Assembly (NCBI RefSeq): GCF_017573465.1
Contig: NZ_JAGEPF010000006.1
Coordinates: forward strand, 1-64,000
Direction: 5' to 3'
Source: Actinomadura violacea
GTDB taxonomy: Bacteria; Actinomycetota; Actinomycetes; Streptosporangiales; Streptosporangiaceae
Length of the DNA stretch: 64,000 nt
The notes under the pieces are model-generated. The model was not told the DNA's origin and searched no databases. It saw only the letters and a program-made list of their open reading frames with translations. Position 1 is the stretch's first letter; every line of letters starts with the position of its first letter. A program made the position numbers and the translations under genes. Shown here piece after piece: positions 60,087-64,000 of this stretch.

Positions 60087-61616
60087 ATGAAGAGGTACTC
60101 CACCCGGATCGCGGCCTCGGCGGCCTGCGCCGCCGCCGCGCTGGTGCTGTCGGGCTGCGGAGGCGGCGGCTCGGCGAGCGGCGGCGCGTCCGAACTCGAC
60201 ATCGCCACCCTGACGGCCGCGCAGAGCCTCGACCCGGCCGACGCGATCGGCAGCGCCCTGCCGTTCTTCCAGGCGGCCTACGACACGCTGATCAAGCGGG
60301 ACCCGGACGGCTCGTACAAGCCGATGCTCGCCACCGAGTGGTCCTACGACAAGGACCGCACGCACCTGTCGATGACCCTGCGCACCGGCGTGAAGTTCGA
60401 CGACGGGACCGCGTTCGACGCCGCGGCCGTCAAGGCGAACATGGAGCACTTCAAGAACGGCGGCGGGGGCGGCGCCAAGTACCTGAAGTCGCTCAAGGAC
60501 GTGAAGGTCGTCGACCCGGCGCACGTCGTCCTGGAGCTGTCCCAGCCCGACCCGGGCCTGGAGTTCTACCTCAGCGACGCGGCGGGCCTGATGGCGAGCC
60601 CCGCCAAGCTCAAGGACGGGAGCCTGAAGACGGCCCCGGCCGGCACCGGGCCCTACGTGCTCGACAAGGGCAAGACCGCGGTGGGCAACAAGTACGTCTT
60701 CACCCGCAGGAACGACTACTGGGGCGACAAGGCGAAGTTCAAGACCCTGACGATCAGCGTGTTCGACAACGAGACCGCCGTCGTCAACGGGCTGAAGACC
60801 GGGCAGATCGACAGCGCCGTCCTGCAGGACGCCGACCAGCAGACCGCGGTCGCCTCCGACGCGAACCTGACCAAGACGCCGTTCACCTTCGACTTCCAGG
60901 GCCTGCTGCTGTTCGACCGGGGCGGCGTCCGCACCCCCGCGCTGAAGAAGCCCGAGGTCCGCCAGGCGATCAACTACGCCCTGGACCGCGCGACGATGCT
61001 CGACAAGATCCGCCAGGGCCACGGCGAGATCACCGACCAGGTGTTCGGGACGGAGACCAAGGCTTACGACAAGAGCCTCGACACCTACTACCCGCACGAC
61101 CCGGCCAAGGCCAAGAAGCTGCTCGCCGACGCCGGCTACGCGGGCGGGTTCACGCTGAAGCTGCCGCGCGTGCCGTCCATGACCGACGCGCTGGTCTCCT
61201 CGATCCAGACGGACCTCGGCGCGGTCGGCATCAAGGTCACCTGGGACCAGCTGGACGCCGGCGGCGCCGTCCAGAAGGTCTACCGCGACCGCGCCTACTC
61301 CGCGATGGTCATGAACATGGGGCAGTCGTCGATCGACTGGCTCACCGACCAGGACCTGGTGACGCCCGGCGCCTTCAACATGTTCGGGACGACCGACCCG
61401 ACCGTGACCAAGCTGCTCGGGCAGGTGCAGGCCGGCGACGAGGGCCAGGCGGCCGCCGCGTCGAAGGAGCTGAACAAGCAGCTGGTCGAGCAGGCGTGGT
61501 TCGCGCCGTTCTACCGGCTGCAGTACCAGCTGGTCTCGTCCAAGGACGTCAAGGCCGTGACGCAGTCCGGCATGGCCGTCCCGTCGATCTACGACTACTC
61601 GCCCGCTGGGTCCTGA
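60087..61616 (+). CDS. Peptide/nickel-class ABC substrate-binding lipoprotein (SBP_bac_5)
   Basis: 509 residues. Lipoprotein signal with lipobox LSGC (Cys24) followed by Gly/Ser linker. Family segments: SLDPADAIGSALPFFQAAYDTLIKRDPDG, MLATEWSYDKDRTHLSMTLRTGVKFDDGTAFDAAAVK, GTGPYVLDKG, RRNDYWGD, VRQAINYALDRATML and YPHDPAKAKKLLADAGYAGGF. It captures oligopeptides, nickel chelates or similar solutes outside the membrane for the permeases encoded downstream. First gene of the operon, behind two TetR-type operators. Confidence 0.92.
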   Translation: MKRYSTRIAASAACAAAALVLSGCGGGGSASGGASELDIATLTAAQSLDPADAIGSALPFFQAAYDTLIKRDPDGSYKPMLATEWSYDKDRTHLSMTLRTGVKFDDGTAFDAAAVKANMEHFKNGGGGGAKYLKSLKDVKVVDPAHVVLELSQPDPGLEFYLSDAAGLMASPAKLKDGSLKTAPAGTGPYVLDKGKTAVGNKYVFTRRNDYWGDKAKFKTLTISVFDNETAVVNGLKTGQIDSAVLQDADQQTAVASDANLTKTPFTFDFQGLLLFDRGGVRTPALKKPEVRQAINYALDRATMLDKIRQGHGEITDQVFGTETKAYDKSLDTYYPHDPAKAKKLLADAGYAGGFTLKLPRVPSMTDALVSSIQTDLGAVGIKVTWDQLDAGGAVQKVYRDRAYSAMVMNMGQSSIDWLTDQDLVTPGAFNMFGTTDPTVTKLLGQVQAGDEGQAAAASKELNKQLVEQAWFAPFYRLQYQLVSSKDVKAVTQSGMAVPSIYDYSPAGS

Positions 61617-61650
61617 CGGGCCGGACGGGGGAGCGGGAGCACGCAAGGGC

Positions 61651-62244
61651 ATGGCGAAGCGGGGGCCGTACGAGAAGGGCCAGGCCAAGCGCAAGGAGAT
61701 CCTGATGGCCGCGCTGGAGGTCTTCGCGGCGGAGGGCTACCGGGGCACCTCCCTGCGCAAGGTCGCGGACCGGTGCGGCCTCAGCCTGCCCGGCCTGATG
61801 CACTACTTCGCGTCCAAGGAGGACCTCCTCACGCAGGTCCTGCGGATGCGCGACGAGACGGCCCGGCTACGGCACCCGGACCACACCCCGGAGACGTACC
61901 GGCGGATCGTCCGCGAGGGGACGGCCACGCCCGGCCTCGTGGAGCTGTTCGTGTCGATGGCGGCGGCGGCGGGCGATCCCCGCCACCCCGCCCACGACCA
62001 CTTCGCGGAGCGCTACCCGGTGATCCGCGAGCAGGTCGCCGCGTTCCTGCGGGTCCGCATGGACGAGGGCCGGATGCGCTCGGACGTCCCGCCCGACCGG
62101 CTCGCGGCGCTGTTCGTCGCGGTCGCCGACGGGATCCAGATGCAGTGGCTGGTGGATCGCTCCATGGACATGGAGCAGCCCATCGGGGACGTGATGCGGC
62201 TGCTGCGGCCCGGCGTCCCCGCGGAAGGAGAGGGCCGATGCTGA
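61651..62244 (+). CDS. TetR-family regulator embedded in the ABC operon
   Basis: 197 residues. HTH about 12-60 (AKRKEILMAALEVFAAEGYRGTSLRKVADRCGLSLPGLMHYFASKEDLL); C-terminal helical ligand-binding domain. It sits between the binding-protein and permease genes and overlaps the permease start by seven bases, so it is co-transcribed. Most likely the protein that binds the 23-bp operators at 59.9-60.0 kb and at 35.5 kb. Confidence 0.9.
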   Translation: MAKRGPYEKGQAKRKEILMAALEVFAAEGYRGTSLRKVADRCGLSLPGLMHYFASKEDLLTQVLRMRDETARLRHPDHTPETYRRIVREGTATPGLVELFVSMAAAAGDPRHPAHDHFAERYPVIREQVAAFLRVRMDEGRMRSDVPPDRLAALFVAVADGIQMQWLVDRSMDMEQPIGDVMRLLRPGVPAEGEGRC

Positions 62245-63179
62245 GGTTCGTCGCGCGGAGACTGGTGTCGGGGGCGGTGCTCCTGCTCGTCATCTCCCTG
62301 CTGTCCTACCTGCTGCTGTCGATCCCGGACAACGACGTCGGGCGGCAGCTGCTCGGGCAGAGCGCCGACCAGTCCGCGGTCGACGCCAGGAACGCCGCGC
62401 TCGGCCTCGACCGGCCCGTGCTCGTGCAGTACTTCGACTGGCTGGCGCACGCCGTCCGCGGCGATCTCGGCACGTCCTGGTTCACCAGCGAGGACGTCAC
62501 GCAGACGATCGCGAACCGGCTGCCGGTGACGATCAGCCTGATGCTCGGCGTCACCCTCGTCACGGCCGTCGTGTCGTTCCTGCTCGGCGTGTGGGCCGGG
62601 GTGCGGCGCGGCGCCGCCGACCGGTTCGTGCAGGTGCTCGGCGTCGCCGGGTACGCGCTGCCGGGCTTCCTCGTGACGCTGATCCTGGTGCTGGTGTTCG
62701 CGGTGAAGCTCGGCTGGTTCCCGGCGATCGGCTACACGCCCATCGAGGAGTCGCCGGGCGGGTGGCTGTCCACGATCACGCTGCCGGTGGCGTCCCTGTC
62801 GGTCGCGTCCGTCGCGGGCGTCTCGCAGCAGGTGCGGGGCGCGGTGATCGACGTGCTGCGCCAGGACTACATCCGGACGCTGCGCGCCCGCGGGCTGTCC
62901 ATGCCGCGGATCGTGTTCAAGCACGTGCTGCGGAACGCCTCGGCGCCCGCGCTGGTGCTGCTCGGCCTGCAGTTCATCGGGCTGCTCGGCGGCGCGGTGC
63001 TGGTCGAGCAGATCTTCGGGCTGCCCGGCATCGGCGGCATGACGGTCTCCTACACCGCCCGCGGCGACGTCCCGGTGGTGATGGCGCTGGTCATGCTCAC
63101 GGTCGTCGGGGTCGTGCTGATCAACCTGCTGACCGACATCCTGATCGGCTGGCTGAACCCGAAGGCGAGAGTCTCATGA
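62238..63179 (+). CDS. ABC importer permease 1 (DppB-like)
   Basis: 313 residues, six helices. The N-terminal RRLVSGAVLLLVISLLSYLLLSIPDND and GLDRPVLVQYFDWLAHAVRGDLGTSW are DppB/OppB marks; the EAA-type loop is VIDVLRQDYIRTLRARGLSMPRIVFKHVLRNA. AAGGAGAGG precedes the ATG. It forms the heterodimeric channel with the next gene product. Confidence 0.92.
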   Translation: MLRFVARRLVSGAVLLLVISLLSYLLLSIPDNDVGRQLLGQSADQSAVDARNAALGLDRPVLVQYFDWLAHAVRGDLGTSWFTSEDVTQTIANRLPVTISLMLGVTLVTAVVSFLLGVWAGVRRGAADRFVQVLGVAGYALPGFLVTLILVLVFAVKLGWFPAIGYTPIEESPGGWLSTITLPVASLSVASVAGVSQQVRGAVIDVLRQDYIRTLRARGLSMPRIVFKHVLRNASAPALVLLGLQFIGLLGGAVLVEQIFGLPGIGGMTVSYTARGDVPVVMALVMLTVVGVVLINLLTDILIGWLNPKARVS

Positions 63180-64000
63180 GCGAAGCGAACCGGGGGGTGT
63201 GGGGGGTCGACCCCCCACAGGGGACACGCATGAGCGAGAGCGTTCAGGGGGCGGCGGCCGCCCGCCGGCGCGGCGCGTTCCGGCGGCTGCTGCGCAACCC
63301 GCTCGGCGCCGCGTCCCTGCTGCTGCTGGCGCTGCTGGTGCTGGCCGTGGCGCTGGCGCCCGTCCTCGCGCCGCAGGGCCCGCAGACCGCCTCGCTCGGC
63401 GACGCGTTCGCCGGTGCGAGCGGCGCGCACCCCCTCGGGATGGACTCGGCGGGCCGCGACATCCTGTCCCGCATCCTGTACGGCGGGCGCAACACGCTCG
63501 GCGGCGCCGTCCTCAGCGTGGCGATCGCGCTGCTGCTCGGCGTGCCGTCCGGGCTGTTCGCCGGCTACTACGCGGGCAAGTTCGACTCGGCCGCCACCTG
63601 GGTCGCCAACCTGGTGATGGCGCTGCCGGCGATGGTGGTGCTGCTGGCCTCGCGGGCGATCCTCGGCTCGAACCCGTGGATCCTGATGATCGTCCTCGGG
63701 TTCCTCGTCGCGCCGCAGTTCTTCCGGATGGTGCGCGGCATCGTCGCGGACGTCCGCGGCGAGCCGTACGTGGACGCGGCGCGGGTGTCGGGGCTGCCGG
63801 ACGTCCGGATCGTCGCCCGGCACGTCCTGATCGTGGTGCGCGGGCCCGTCATCATCCAGGTCGCGCTGGTCGCCGGGCTCGCGATCGGGCTGCAGGCCGG
63901 GCTGGAGTTCCTCGGCGTCGGCGGCGGCGCCACCGCGACGTGGGGCGCGATGCTCAACGAGGCGTTCCAGAACATCCAGCGCGCCCCGATCCTGATGCTG
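63176..64000 (+). CDS. ABC importer permease 2 (DppC-like), partial
   Basis: At least 275 residues; runs off the window. RRLLRNPLGAASLLLLALLVLAVALAPVLAP, HPLGMDSAGRDILSRILYGGRNTL and the EAA loop VRGEPYVDAARVSGLPDVRIVARHVL identify DppC/OppC. The ATG at 63176 overlaps the previous stop (ATGA) and gives an 18-residue extension; a second in-frame ATG at 63230 with an identical ATGAGCGA beginning is the more typical start. The extension encodes a 22-bp palindromic element. Confidence 0.9.
   Translation, partial: MSEANRGVWGVDPPQGTRMSESVQGAAAARRRGAFRRLLRNPLGAASLLLLALLVLAVALAPVLAPQGPQTASLGDAFAGASGAHPLGMDSAGRDILSRILYGGRNTLGGAVLSVAIALLLGVPSGLFAGYYAGKFDSAATWVANLVMALPAMVVLLASRAILGSNPWILMIVLGFLVAPQFFRMVRGIVADVRGEPYVDAARVSGLPDVRIVARHVLIVVRGPVIIQVALVAGLAIGLQAGLEFLGVGGGATATWGAMLNEAFQNIQRAPILML
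63198..63219. repeat. Perfect 22-bp GC palindrome at the dppB/dppC junction
   Basis: TGTGGGGGG-TCGA-CCCCCCACA, perfectly self-complementary, between two copies of ATGAGCGA (63176 and 63230). It could form a cruciform or RNA hairpin that attenuates readthrough between the two permease genes, or be an inserted repeat element. Confidence 0.65.

Overview
The window looks like chromosome from a very GC-rich, GTG-start-using filamentous actinomycete. A conservon (Cvn) operon, XRE/DUF5753 plus DUF397 pairs, DUF574-type SAM methyltransferases, WXG100 remnants and several Ser/Thr kinases suggest Streptosporangiales, possibly an Actinomadura relative. That placement is inferred from gene families and base composition; no 16S or ribosomal marker is present. 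No rRNA, tRNA, CRISPR array or intact transposase was seen. Most genes are packed head to tail with GTGA/ATGA overlaps, and regulators sit next to or divergent from their likely targets.

Layout. 1-2.9 kb: a DUF4407 membrane coiled-coil protein overlapping a small NrdG-like radical-SAM protein (- strand). 3.2-5.6 kb: a scrap yard of truncated genes (kinase N-lobe, AfsR-type ATPase core, type VII-secreted effector N-region, WXG100 C-half). 5.8-9.5 kb: an SDR, then a PepSY protein divergent from an OmpR/histidine-kinase pair. 9.5-12.4 kb: gluconate permease with divergent FadR regulator, and a nitroreductase. 12.6-15.3 kb: hypothetical protein, XRE/DUF5753, DUF397, SAM methyltransferase. 15.4-22.3 kb: a carboxylic/branched-acid catabolism locus (SLC13/MatC-like permease, CaiB/BaiF enzyme, TetR, acyl-CoA ligase, acyl-CoA dehydrogenase, second TetR) with a shared palindromic operator. 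22.3-28.4 kb: a complete Mrp/Mnh cation-proton antiporter operon with MnhA and MnhB fused. 28.5-32 kb: MFS pump, small membrane protein, WYL regulator divergent from a RidA protein.

32-41.5 kb is a catabolic region: amidase, a GntR remnant, amidohydrolase, GNAT, then a minus-strand run of EamA exporter, FAD monooxygenase, a Hod/AqdC-type cofactor-free 2,4-dioxygenase and an MFS carrier (a candidate 4-quinolone ring-cleavage module), and a LysR regulator. 41.8-46.2 kb: a conservon-like operon (Q-rich HATPase, roadblock, DUF742, GTPase) ending in a StyA-like monooxygenase rather than the usual P450. 46.3-52.7 kb: argG behind an ArgR-like box, ChaB/Rho_N protein, FHA protein, Ser/Thr kinase, panB, and a methyltransferase remnant. 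52.7-57 kb: a 1,436-residue membrane-anchored TPR protein. 57.1-59.7 kb: TVP38-type membrane protein, an atypical SDR behind a MerR-type promoter, PAP2 phosphatase. 60-64 kb: a peptide/nickel-class ABC importer with an embedded TetR gene, running off the window.

The most interesting signals are a 23-bp palindrome (AAAACCG-N9-CGGTTTT) found twice before the ABC importer/TetR operon and once, 24 kb away, before the GNAT gene; the putative quinolone ring-cleavage pair; the DUF4407/radical-SAM pair; and the decayed type VII effector locus.
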